A stretch of DNA of 47,893 nucleotides from Gammaproteobacteria bacterium (GTDB lineage: Bacteria; Pseudomonadota; Gammaproteobacteria; WFUO01). Positions 28,275-35,603 of the stretch are shown here, in pieces. The notes below the pieces were generated by a model, which saw only the letters and a program-made list of their open reading frames with translations, was not told where the DNA came from and did not search any database. Within the stretch, counting starts at the first letter, position 1; every line of letters starts with the position of its first letter. Location of the stretch: assembly GCA_015484945.1 (NCBI GenBank), contig WFUO01000047.1:1-47893 (forward strand), in the 5' to 3' direction. The position numbers and the translations under genes were made by a program.

Positions 28275-29009
28275 ATGCCCGCCCCGTACTGGCTGTCGCC
28301 TGACGATCAGACGTTTCCCGATGTCGAGCTGGCCCTGCGCGAGCCGGATGGCCTGCTGGCCGTCGGTGGCGACCTGTCTGTCGAGCGGCTGCTGACAGCC
28401 TACCGCCAGGGTATCTTTCCATGGTACTCAGAAGACCAGCCCATATTATGGTGGTCGCCGGATCCACGCTCGGTGCTGTTCCCGGAACGGCTGAAAATCA
28501 GCCGCAGCCTGCGCAAGACGCTGCGCAAGGGCCGTTTCCGGATCACGCTGGACCAGGCCTTCGATGACGTCATCGAGGCCTGTGCAGCCCCTCGTAGCGG
28601 ACAGGAAGGCACCTGGATCGTGGACGAGATGAAGCATGCCTACCGGCGCCTGCATGCGGCCGGGCACGCGCATTCGGTCGAGGCCTGGCTGGACGACCGC
28701 CTGGCTGGCGGCTTGTATGGCGTGGCCATTGGCCAGGTGTTCTTCGGCGAATCCATGTTCACCCATGTCAGCGATGCGTCCAAGGTGGCCTTCGTGCACC
28801 TGGTCCGCTACCTGCGCCAGTGGCACTATTCACTGATCGATTGCCAGGTGCGTACCGCCCATCTGGACAGCCTTGGCGCTACACAGATCTCGCGCCAGCA
28901 TTTCACCCGCCTGCTGGCCGAGGCTTGCGGCCGGCCGGGATATACCGGAGACTGGTCGCTGGTTCGTATAGGCCCCTGGAGCGACGATGAGCAGCAACCC
29001 GAATCATGA
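28275..29009 (+). CDS. aat: Leucyl/phenylalanyl-tRNA-protein transferase
   Basis: Aat adds Leu or Phe to proteins with N-terminal Lys or Arg, marking them for ClpS-ClpAP degradation. The 244-residue protein has the family motifs [78 protein letters not shown] and [14 protein letters not shown]. It overlaps bpt by 23 bp. With bpt, clpS and clpA nearby, the whole bacterial N-degron pathway is clustered within about 6 kb. Confidence 0.97.
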   Translation: MPAPYWLSPDDQTFPDVELALREPDGLLAVGGDLSVERLLTAYRQGIFPWYSEDQPILWWSPDPRSVLFPERLKISRSLRKTLRKGRFRITLDQAFDDVIEACAAPRSGQEGTWIVDEMKHAYRRLHAAGHAHSVEAWLDDRLAGGLYGVAIGQVFFGESMFTHVSDASKVAFVHLVRYLRQWHYSLIDCQVRTAHLDSLGATQISRQHFTRLLAEACGRPGYTGDWSLVRIGPWSDDEQQPES

Positions 29010-29709
29010 ACAGGTGCGGCGTCTGGCCTTCTATGCCACGCCAGTGCATGCCTGCAGCTATCTGCCGCTACGGCAGGCTCGCACACTGTTCGCCGATCCA
29101 CAGGCCAAACTCGACATGCGCACCTATGCAACGCTGATACGCTATGGTTTTCGACGCAGTGGCTCGCATATCTACCGGCCGTCCTGTCCCGACTGTGAGG
29201 CCTGCGTCCCGATTCGCCTGCCGGTGAAGACATTCCGCCCAAACCGGAGTCAACGCCGTACCTGGCGCCGCAACCAGGACCTGAACGTGATTGAGACCCC
29301 GGCGGAATTCGACGACGAGCAATACCGTCTCTACCGGCGCTACATGTCGGCAAGACACGCGGGCGGCAGCATGGACGAAGGCAATGAGAGCCAGTATCTC
29401 GACTTTCTCACCAGCCGTTGGAGCGACACCGTGTTCGTTGAATTCCGGCACCGCCGCCAGTTGATGGCCGTGGCTGTCATCGACCGGCTCGAGTGTGGAC
29501 TCTCGGCCGTCTATACCTTCTTCGATCCCGACCAGCGTTCGCGCGGACTCGGCAGTTTCGCCATCCTGTGGCAAATCGAACACTGCCGCAAGCTGGAACT
29601 GCCGCATCTGTATCTCGGCTACTGGATTGATGAATGCGGAAAAATGGCCTACAAGACCGCGTTCCGGCCCTACCAGCTGTTCCGCGAGGGCCAATGGCAT
29701 GACGTATGA
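28987..29709 (+). CDS. bpt: Aspartate/glutamate leucyltransferase Bpt
   Basis: Bpt attaches Leu to N-terminal Asp or Glu, creating N-degrons. The 240-residue protein shows [18 protein letters not shown], the cysteine-bearing [34 protein letters not shown] and [16 protein letters not shown], typical of the ATE/Bpt family. The ATG lies inside the end of aat with GGAG upstream, so translation is coupled. The 208 bp that follow (to 29917) show an AT-rich stretch but no clear gene or terminator. Confidence 0.96.
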   Translation: MSSNPNHEQVRRLAFYATPVHACSYLPLRQARTLFADPQAKLDMRTYATLIRYGFRRSGSHIYRPSCPDCEACVPIRLPVKTFRPNRSQRRTWRRNQDLNVIETPAEFDDEQYRLYRRYMSARHAGGSMDEGNESQYLDFLTSRWSDTVFVEFRHRRQLMAVAVIDRLECGLSAVYTFFDPDQRSRGLGSFAILWQIEHCRKLELPHLYLGYWIDECGKMAYKTAFRPYQLFREGQWHDV

Positions 29710-29917
29710 AGATGCGCGACACAACCCATATAAATCAATAACTTATAATAAATACCAAGACAGCTTGACATCCATTCCCTATGCGGCAGGCGCGCGCACG
29801 CCATCCACTGCTCCGGTTCGATGAAAGACAGCCGCTAAAGCCGGACGGTGACTGGCCGATAGAACATACAAGATCTGGTGCTGTCAAATATCTTAGCCAC
29901 AATATGAGGGGGCTATC

Positions 29918-30148
29918 ATGCTGAGTCACATCGTACGCATCGTCAACCAGTTCGAACGCCGGCATGGTGTACGTCCGAATCTGTTGCATCTGAATCACGA
30001 ACACCTGGCCCACCTGCATGACGGCTTTAGCCGGGAGTTCGACATCGCCCGAATCATGGCCATGTTGCAAATGGATCTGATCATCGACGATGCCTGCACA
30101 CACCCGCACGTCTCCCGGGTCGAAACGGTGCATCGCCACATCGCCTGA
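29918..30148 (+). CDS. Small hypothetical protein (76 aa)
   Basis: This is an unrecognised 76-residue ORF with a strong GAGGGGG Shine-Dalgarno about 6 nt before the ATG. The protein (MLSHIVRIVNQFERRHGVRPN...) is histidine-rich, mostly helical by composition and cytoplasmic (no signal or membrane segment). It contains HLNHEHLAHLHDG and MLQMDLIIDDA. It sits between bpt and infA. The ribosome-binding site makes it likely real; no function can be assigned. Confidence 0.7.
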   Translation: MLSHIVRIVNQFERRHGVRPNLLHLNHEHLAHLHDGFSREFDIARIMAMLQMDLIIDDACTHPHVSRVETVHRHIA

Positions 30149-30271
30149 GACCGGGTAACAGCCGCTCAGGCACACACTGAGGGGTAAAAAACATCCGTCT
30201 GCCCCTTACCTTCGGCCATGTTTATGGATTAAACTAGCGCCCTTGTGAAACAACCGGGGAAAATCAGCCAG

Positions 30272-30490
30272 ATGGCAAAAGAAGATGCAATCGAAATGCA
30301 GGGCACCGTCATCGAAACCCTGCCCAATACCATGTTTCGCGTGGAGCTGGAAAACGGCCACATCGTAACCGCGCATATCTCTGGCCGCATGCGCAAGAAC
30401 TACATCCGCATCCTCACCGGCGACAAGGTCACCGTTGCCCTGACCCCCTACGATCTGACCAAGGGCCGTATCGTGTATCGCGCCAGATAA
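30272..30490 (+). CDS. infA: Translation initiation factor IF-1
   Basis: This 72-residue S1/OB-fold protein begins [20 protein letters not shown] and contains [32 protein letters not shown], near-identical to bacterial IF-1. The ATG at 30272 gives the standard length; an in-frame upstream ATG-less extension from 30245 (GTG) is not conserved. A GGGGA sequence lies 11 nt upstream. The proximity to aat and clpA/clpS is the usual order in gammaproteobacteria. A GCCGGC-5-GCCGGC stem follows the gene before the convergent neighbour. Confidence 0.98.
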   Translation: MAKEDAIEMQGTVIETLPNTMFRVELENGHIVTAHISGRMRKNYIRILTGDKVTVALTPYDLTKGRIVYRAR

Positions 30491-30525
30491 TGGCCGCTAC
30501 GCCGGCCCGGCGCCGGCATCCCTGA

Positions 30526-31173
30526 TCAATGCAGGGCGCCCGCATCTTCCAGACAATCACGCGCCGCTTCCCTTACCTGATCATTATCGTCCGCCAGCAG
30601 CCCCTCAATGGCCTTGCGCGCACTCGCACTGTGAATCAGAGACAGGTAATGGCAGGCATCCATGCGCACAGTGGGATTGTCGTGTGCCAGCAGTGCCGTG
30701 AGGTTCGGCTCCAGCGCCTGCAGTGCCGAAGTCCCCTCGAGTGATTCCAGGATCGCAGCCAGTCCCAGACGCACGCTGATCGGGGTTTCGGCATCGGACA
30801 ACAAGGGCAGCAGCACCGTCAGAGACAAACGTCCCGAGTGAAACAGGCGCAACAGGCGATCGAGCGCGCCGTTTTCAAGCTGACCGGCCACATAGGCCGT
30901 TTGCCCTTCGGGAGTGTCCGATATCGACAGCCAGCGATCCAGCTCCGACTCGCCCATGGCGCCTTCGAACTCCAGTTCTCCTATCCGCATCCACGGTACT
31001 GAACGTACGCCAAGCTCGCGCAACGGCGCGGGATCGAGGCTGACATCGATGATCCGCAGATCGGTAATCCGGCCATCGGCATGCCGCTGTTCCAGCATCT
31101 GCCTCAACGCATGACAATGCGAACAATCAGGCGATGTGAGCAACTGCACCGGGGGTATGTGGCTGGTGGACAT
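30526..31173 (-). CDS. Thioredoxin-fold protein with C-terminal HEAT repeats
   Basis: The 215-residue protein joins a thioredoxin/glutaredoxin-like domain (about 8-85; CSHC at 17-20, and the cis-proline VRSVPWMRIGE near 57-66) to HEAT-like repeats (about 115-210; repeated AL..LL..DNP.VR.DA). The CxxC motif suggests a redox function; the HEAT repeats suggest protein binding. No signal peptide is visible. GAGAGG precedes the ATG. It lies between infA (convergent) and clpA (same strand, 29 bp upstream). The target is unknown. Confidence 0.85.
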   Translation of the reverse strand: MSTSHIPPVQLLTSPDCSHCHALRQMLEQRHADGRITDLRIIDVSLDPAPLRELGVRSVPWMRIGELEFEGAMGESELDRWLSISDTPEGQTAYVAGQLENGALDRLLRLFHSGRLSLTVLLPLLSDAETPISVRLGLAAILESLEGTSALQALEPNLTALLAHDNPTVRMDACHYLSLIHSASARKAIEGLLADDNDQVREAARDCLEDAGALH

Positions 31174-31202
31174 GATGGTCCTCTCCCGACAGTCGGCGGG
31201 TA

Positions 31203-33461
31203 TCAGTGCACCTTCTCGGGTTCCAGTATCTCGAGTTGCAGTTCGTCGCCCTCGACGCCGATGATGACGTGGCCGCCATTGGCCAGACGGCCGAACAACA
31301 GATCCTCGGCCAACGGCTTCTTGATGTGCTCCTGGATCACCCGCGCCATGGGCCGGGCACCCATCTTCTCGTCGTAGCCCTTCACGGCCAGCCAGTCCTT
31401 GGCCGCCTGATCGACTTCCAGCGTCACCTTCTTGTCCTCCAGCTGATGCTCGAGTTCGATCAGGAATTTATCGACCACATGACCGATGGTCAGCGCGTCC
31501 AGGGCCTGGAACTGGATGATGGCATCGAGACGGTTACGGAACTCCGGCGTGAAGGCCTTGCGAATCGCCTCCATTCCGTCACTGCTGTGATCCTGCTGAC
31601 TGAAACCGATCGATCGACGGCTGATCTGCTCTGCACCGGCGTTGGTGGTCATCACCAGCACCACGTTGCGGAAGTCGGCCTGACGGCCGTTGTTGTCGGT
31701 CAACGTACCATGATCCATCACCTGCAACAGCAGGTTGAACACATCCGGATGCGCCTTTTCGATCTCGTCCAGCAGCACCACGGCATGCGGATGCTTGAGT
31801 ACCGCATCGGTCAACAGGCCACCCTGGTCGAAGCCCACGTATCCCGGGGGCGCGCCGATCAGGCGAGAGACCGTATGCCGTTCCATGTATTCGGACATGT
31901 CGAAGCGAATGAGCTCGATACCCATGATGCGCGCCAGCTGCCGGGTGACCTCGGTCTTGCCCACCCCGGTAGGGCCGGCGAACAGGAACGAACCGATTGG
32001 CCGGTCCTCGTGTCCCAGACCGGAGCGAGACATCTTGATCGCCGAAGCCAGGGTCTCGATCGCCTCGTCCTGTCCGAACACGACCAGCTTGAGATCGCGT
32101 TCCAGGGTCTTCAATGATGCCTTGTCGGAAGCCGACACGCTCTTGGGCGGTATGCGCGCCATCTTGGCAATGATATTCTCGATATCGGTAACCGAGATCG
32201 ACTTCTTGCGCCGGGAGGCCGGCATCAACTGGACATTGGCACCTGCCTCGTCAATGACATCGATGGCCTTGTCTGGCAGATGACGATCGTTGATGTAACG
32301 ATCGGACAGCTCGGCCGCGGTACGCAAGGCCTTGAGCGAATACTTTACGCCATGATGCTCCTCGAAGCGTGACTTCAGGCCCTTGAGAATCTGGAAGGTC
32401 TCATCGATGCTGGGCTCGACCACATCGATTTTCTGGAAACGCCGCGCCAGTGCGCGGTCTTTTTCGAAGATCCCGCGATATTCCTGGTAGGTCGTCGAAC
32501 CGATGCACTTGAGATCGCCCGAAGCGAGCATGGGCTTGATCAGATTCGATGCATCCATCACGCCACCAGAGGCCGATCCGGCACCGATGATGGTATGGAT
32601 CTCGTCGATGAACAGGATGGCGCCCTTTTCCTTGCGCAATTGCGCAAGCACTCCCTTGAGGCGTTTCTCAAAATCACCACGATACTTGGTACCCGCCACC
32701 AGCGCGCCAAGATCCAGCGACCAGATGGTGGCATTGGCCAGCACCTCGGGCACCTCGCCATCGACGATCATCTTCGCCAGGCCTTCGGCAATGGCGGTCT
32801 TTCCGACACCGGCCTCGCCGACCAGTATCGGGTTGTTCTTGCGTCTGCGGCAAAGAATCTGGATCGTGCGTTCCACCTCGCCGCGCCGGCCGATCAATGG
32901 GTCGATACGGCCTTCACTCGCCATCGCATTGAGGTTGGTTGCGAAGTTTTCCAGCGGATTGCTGGCGGCCTCCTGATCCTGACCCTCGTCGGCTTCACTG
33001 GTTTCGCTCTCGTCGAAGCTGTCGTCATCGACCTTGGTGATGCCGTGTGAAATGTAGTTGACCACATCCAGACGGGTGATGTCCTGCTTGTTGAGAAAAT
33101 ACGCCGCCTGTGACTCTTGCTCACTGAAGATCGCCACCAGTACATTGGCACCGGTAACCTCGCTGTTGCCGGACGATTGCACATGCAGCACGGCACGCTG
33201 CAGAACACGCTGAAAACCTATCGTGGGTTGTGTCTCGCGGGTATCGTTGGGCCCGAGTATGGGCGTGGTCTCTTCGAGAAAGGCCTCGAGATCGGCGCGC
33301 AACACGTCCAGACGCGCGCCACAGGCCTGCAGAACATCCGCCGCATCGCTGTTTTCCAGCAAGGCCAGCAGCAAATGCTCGACGGTCATGAACTCATGCC
33401 GCTTCTCACGCGCCTCGCTAAAGGCATTGTTCAGTGTGTATTCCAGCTCTTTACTCAACAT
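31203..33461 (-). CDS. clpA: ATP-dependent Clp protease ATP-binding subunit ClpA
   Basis: ClpA unfolds substrates for ClpP. The 752-residue protein has the N-domain (about 1-145), an acidic linker, and two AAA+ domains: D1 with Walker A GEAGVGKTAIAEGLA and Walker B GAILFIDEIHTIIGAG, and D2 with GPTGVGKTEVTRQLA and VVLLDEIEKAHPDVF. The sensor and arginine residues appear normal. It starts 9 bp after clpS, the usual arrangement for the N-degron adaptor and its unfoldase. Confidence 0.98.
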   Translation of the reverse strand: MLSKELEYTLNNAFSEAREKRHEFMTVEHLLLALLENSDAADVLQACGARLDVLRADLEAFLEETTPILGPNDTRETQPTIGFQRVLQRAVLHVQSSGNSEVTGANVLVAIFSEQESQAAYFLNKQDITRLDVVNYISHGITKVDDDSFDESETSEADEGQDQEAASNPLENFATNLNAMASEGRIDPLIGRRGEVERTIQILCRRRKNNPILVGEAGVGKTAIAEGLAKMIVDGEVPEVLANATIWSLDLGALVAGTKYRGDFEKRLKGVLAQLRKEKGAILFIDEIHTIIGAGSASGGVMDASNLIKPMLASGDLKCIGSTTYQEYRGIFEKDRALARRFQKIDVVEPSIDETFQILKGLKSRFEEHHGVKYSLKALRTAAELSDRYINDRHLPDKAIDVIDEAGANVQLMPASRRKKSISVTDIENIIAKMARIPPKSVSASDKASLKTLERDLKLVVFGQDEAIETLASAIKMSRSGLGHEDRPIGSFLFAGPTGVGKTEVTRQLARIMGIELIRFDMSEYMERHTVSRLIGAPPGYVGFDQGGLLTDAVLKHPHAVVLLDEIEKAHPDVFNLLLQVMDHGTLTDNNGRQADFRNVVLVMTTNAGAEQISRRSIGFSQQDHSSDGMEAIRKAFTPEFRNRLDAIIQFQALDALTIGHVVDKFLIELEHQLEDKKVTLEVDQAAKDWLAVKGYDEKMGARPMARVIQEHIKKPLAEDLLFGRLANGGHVIIGVEGDELQLEILEPEKVH

Positions 33462-33470
33462 GATCCCACC

Positions 33471-33800
33471 TCAAGCCGCCTCCATCGCGCACAACAACGG
33501 ATGTTGATGCGTTCTGGCGTATTCGTTGACCTGCGCCACCTTGGTTTCGGCCACATCTCTAGTATATATCCCGCACACGCCTTTACCACGGGTGTGCACA
33601 TGCAGCATGATCTGGGTTGCCTTCTCGCGGCTCATCGAGAAAAAACGTTCCAGTACCTCGACGACGAACTCCATCGGAGTGTAATCGTCGTTCATCAGCA
33701 CCACCTTGTACATCGGTGGCCGCTTTAGTCTGGGCTTGGCCGTCTCCAGGACGGTACCGTCGTTTCCGGCGTTCCTGCTGTGCTTGCTCATGTCTCCCAT
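33471..33800 (-). CDS. clpS: ATP-dependent Clp protease adaptor ClpS
   Basis: ClpS binds N-degron residues and delivers substrates to ClpA. The 109-residue protein has the core [25 protein letters not shown] and the acidic-pocket region [20 protein letters not shown]. Two in-frame starts, 33800 and 33791, are possible; a GGGAG sequence between them lies very close to the second. Upstream is the AT-rich region shared with the divergent cold-shock gene. Confidence 0.96.
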   Translation of the reverse strand: MGDMSKHSRNAGNDGTVLETAKPRLKRPPMYKVVLMNDDYTPMEFVVEVLERFFSMSREKATQIMLHVHTRGKGVCGIYTRDVAETKVAQVNEYARTHQHPLLCAMEAA

Positions 33801-33928
33801 TTTACCCGAAAGCGCACGAAAATGCGTTACAGACAGACTATCCGGTAATACTTATGCGATAAAAAAGGTTTTATATGCAATTGATTTTTAAAAAATATAA
33901 TAAATCTTGACATGACTCCTGCAAAGAT

Positions 33929-33949
33929 ACTTGACTATTTCTGTCAAGT
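33929..33949. promoter_or_regulatory. Perfect inverted repeat upstream of the cold-shock gene
   Basis: ACTTGAC and GTCAAGT (7 bp each) flank a 7-bp spacer, about 75 bp before the cold-shock start codon. A TTGACA (33907-33912) lies just upstream, but no -10 box is found at the usual distance. The element could be an operator in the divergent clpS/csp region. The first part of this 223-bp gap (33801-33906) is AT-rich and has no gene. Confidence 0.4.
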
Positions 33950-34023
33950 GTATGACAGTCCTGATCTCAATGGGGGTCGAGAGACGTTTTTCAAGGTTTC
34001 ATTGCAGTATTCAGAGGTAGGAA

Positions 34024-34236
34024 ATGGCCACCGGAACAGTGAAATGGTTCAGTAACGCCAAGGGATACGGGTTCATACTCCCGGACGAAGGCGACGAGGA
34101 CATCTTCGCACACTTCTCATCCATCGAGATGGAGGGCTACAAGACGCTCAAGCAGGGGCAAAAGGTAGAATTCGATATCGTTGAAGGTCCCAAGGGCAAG
34201 ACCGCTTCGCGTATCCGTCCCGGGGATTCGCAGTAA
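34024..34236 (+). CDS. Cold-shock domain protein (CspA family)
   Basis: This 70-residue single cold-shock-domain protein binds single-stranded RNA and DNA. RNP1 is KGYGFIL and RNP2 is DIFAHFSSI, both intact. AGAGGTAGG precedes the ATG. The long leader (over 75 nt) is common for csp genes. Which paralogue it is (CspA, CspD or other) cannot be told. Confidence 0.95.
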   Translation: MATGTVKWFSNAKGYGFILPDEGDEDIFAHFSSIEMEGYKTLKQGQKVEFDIVEGPKGKTASRIRPGDSQ

Positions 34237-34246
34237 CACTGCAAGC

Positions 34247-34274
34247 TGGCGGGCTGCTGAAACACAGCCCGCCA
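34247..34274. terminator. Hairpin between the convergent cold-shock and icd genes
   Basis: TGGCGGGCTG and CAGCCCGCCA form a perfect 10-bp GC-rich stem with an 8-nt loop, located between two convergent genes. It lacks a U-tract on either strand, so it may act as a weak bidirectional terminator or a 3'-end block. Confidence 0.5.
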
Positions 34275-34280
34275 TGCCTG

Positions 34281-35549
34281 TTACATGTGACTGATCATGG
34301 CCTCACCAAAGCCAGAACAGCTGACCTTGGTCGCACCCGGCATCAGGCGTTCCAGATCGTAGGTCACCGTACGCGCCTGGATTGCGCCGCCGATACCCTT
34401 GATGACCAGGTCGGCGGCCTCGGTCCAACCCATGTGACGCAGCATCATTTCACCTGACAACACCAGTGAGCCCGGGTTTACCTGGTCCTTGCCGGCATAT
34501 TTGGGTGCCGTGCCATGGGTGGCCTCGAACATGGCGATACTGTCAGACAGATTGGCCCCCGGCGCGATACCAATACCACCCACCTGGGCCGCCAGGGCAT
34601 CAGAGATGTAGTCGCCATTGAGGTTGAGTGTAGCAATGACACTGTATTCCTCGGGGCGGAGCAGGATCTGCTGCAGGAAGGCATCGGCGATGACATCCTT
34701 GATGACGATTTCATTGCCGGTGCGTGGATTGCGCATACGGCACCATGGCCCACCATCGATCTCGACAGCGCCGAATTCCTCCCGCGCCAGTTCGTAACCC
34801 CAGTCGCGGAAGGCGCCCTCGGTGAACTTCATGATATTGCCCTTGTGCACCAGGGTTACCGAACTGCGGTCATTGTCTATCGCATACTGGATGGCCTTGC
34901 GGACCAGACGTTTGGTGCCTTCGGCCGACACCGGTTTGACGCCGATGCCGGATGTCTCGGGGAAACGGATCTTGCGCACCCCCATCTCGTTACGCAGAAA
35001 GTCAATGACCTTGCGCGCCTCTTCGCTGCCACTGGCCCACTCGATACCGGCATAGATATCCTCGGAATTCTCACGAAAAATCACCATATTGGTTTTTTCC
35101 GGCTCCTTCAGCGGGCTGGGCGTACCATCGAAATAGCGCACCGGGCGTAAACAGACATATAGATCCAGTTCCTGACGCAACGATACGTTCAGCGAACGGA
35201 TACCGCCACCCACCGGGGTAGTCAGCGGCCCCTTGATCGAGACGACAAAATCCTTGATAGCCTCCAGGGTTTCATCCGGCAGCCAGCGCTTGCCCTCGTC
35301 ATCACCCCCATAGAGGTGATAGGCCTTCTCTCCGGCGTAGATCTCCATCCACTGGATCTTCCGCTGGCCGGCATAGGCCTTATCCACTGCCGCATCGAGC
35401 ACGGCCCTCATGACCGGGGTGATATCGACACCAATGCCATCACCCTCGATGTAGGGAATGATGGGTCGATCGGGCACGTTCAGGGAAAAATCTTCATTGA
35501 CGGTAATGCGTTCGCCACTCTCGGGCACGGTGATATGTTGGTAAGCCAT
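34281..35549 (-). CDS. icd: NADP-dependent isocitrate dehydrogenase
   Basis: Icd oxidises isocitrate to 2-oxoglutarate in the TCA cycle. The 422-residue protein is of the E. coli type, with [39 protein letters not shown] (substrate site; S119 equivalent to the AceK-phosphorylated serine) and the metal-binding [15 protein letters not shown] segment. Its end faces the cold-shock gene. Confidence 0.97.
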   Translation of the reverse strand: MAYQHITVPESGERITVNEDFSLNVPDRPIIPYIEGDGIGVDITPVMRAVLDAAVDKAYAGQRKIQWMEIYAGEKAYHLYGGDDEGKRWLPDETLEAIKDFVVSIKGPLTTPVGGGIRSLNVSLRQELDLYVCLRPVRYFDGTPSPLKEPEKTNMVIFRENSEDIYAGIEWASGSEEARKVIDFLRNEMGVRKIRFPETSGIGVKPVSAEGTKRLVRKAIQYAIDNDRSSVTLVHKGNIMKFTEGAFRDWGYELAREEFGAVEIDGGPWCRMRNPRTGNEIVIKDVIADAFLQQILLRPEEYSVIATLNLNGDYISDALAAQVGGIGIAPGANLSDSIAMFEATHGTAPKYAGKDQVNPGSLVLSGEMMLRHMGWTEAADLVIKGIGGAIQARTVTYDLERLMPGATKVSCSGFGEAMISHM

Positions 35550-35603
35550 CGGTTAGCCGACTCCGTTCAGAAACTGTAAAGACAGCTATTCTAGCAAAAT
35601 CGG

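Noticed and set aside
29765-29830. Perfect TTGACA at 29765 and tRNA-like GGTTCGA near 29815
   Set aside because: No -10 box at 16-18 bp, and the GGTTCGA has no pairing T-stem or cloverleaf around it.
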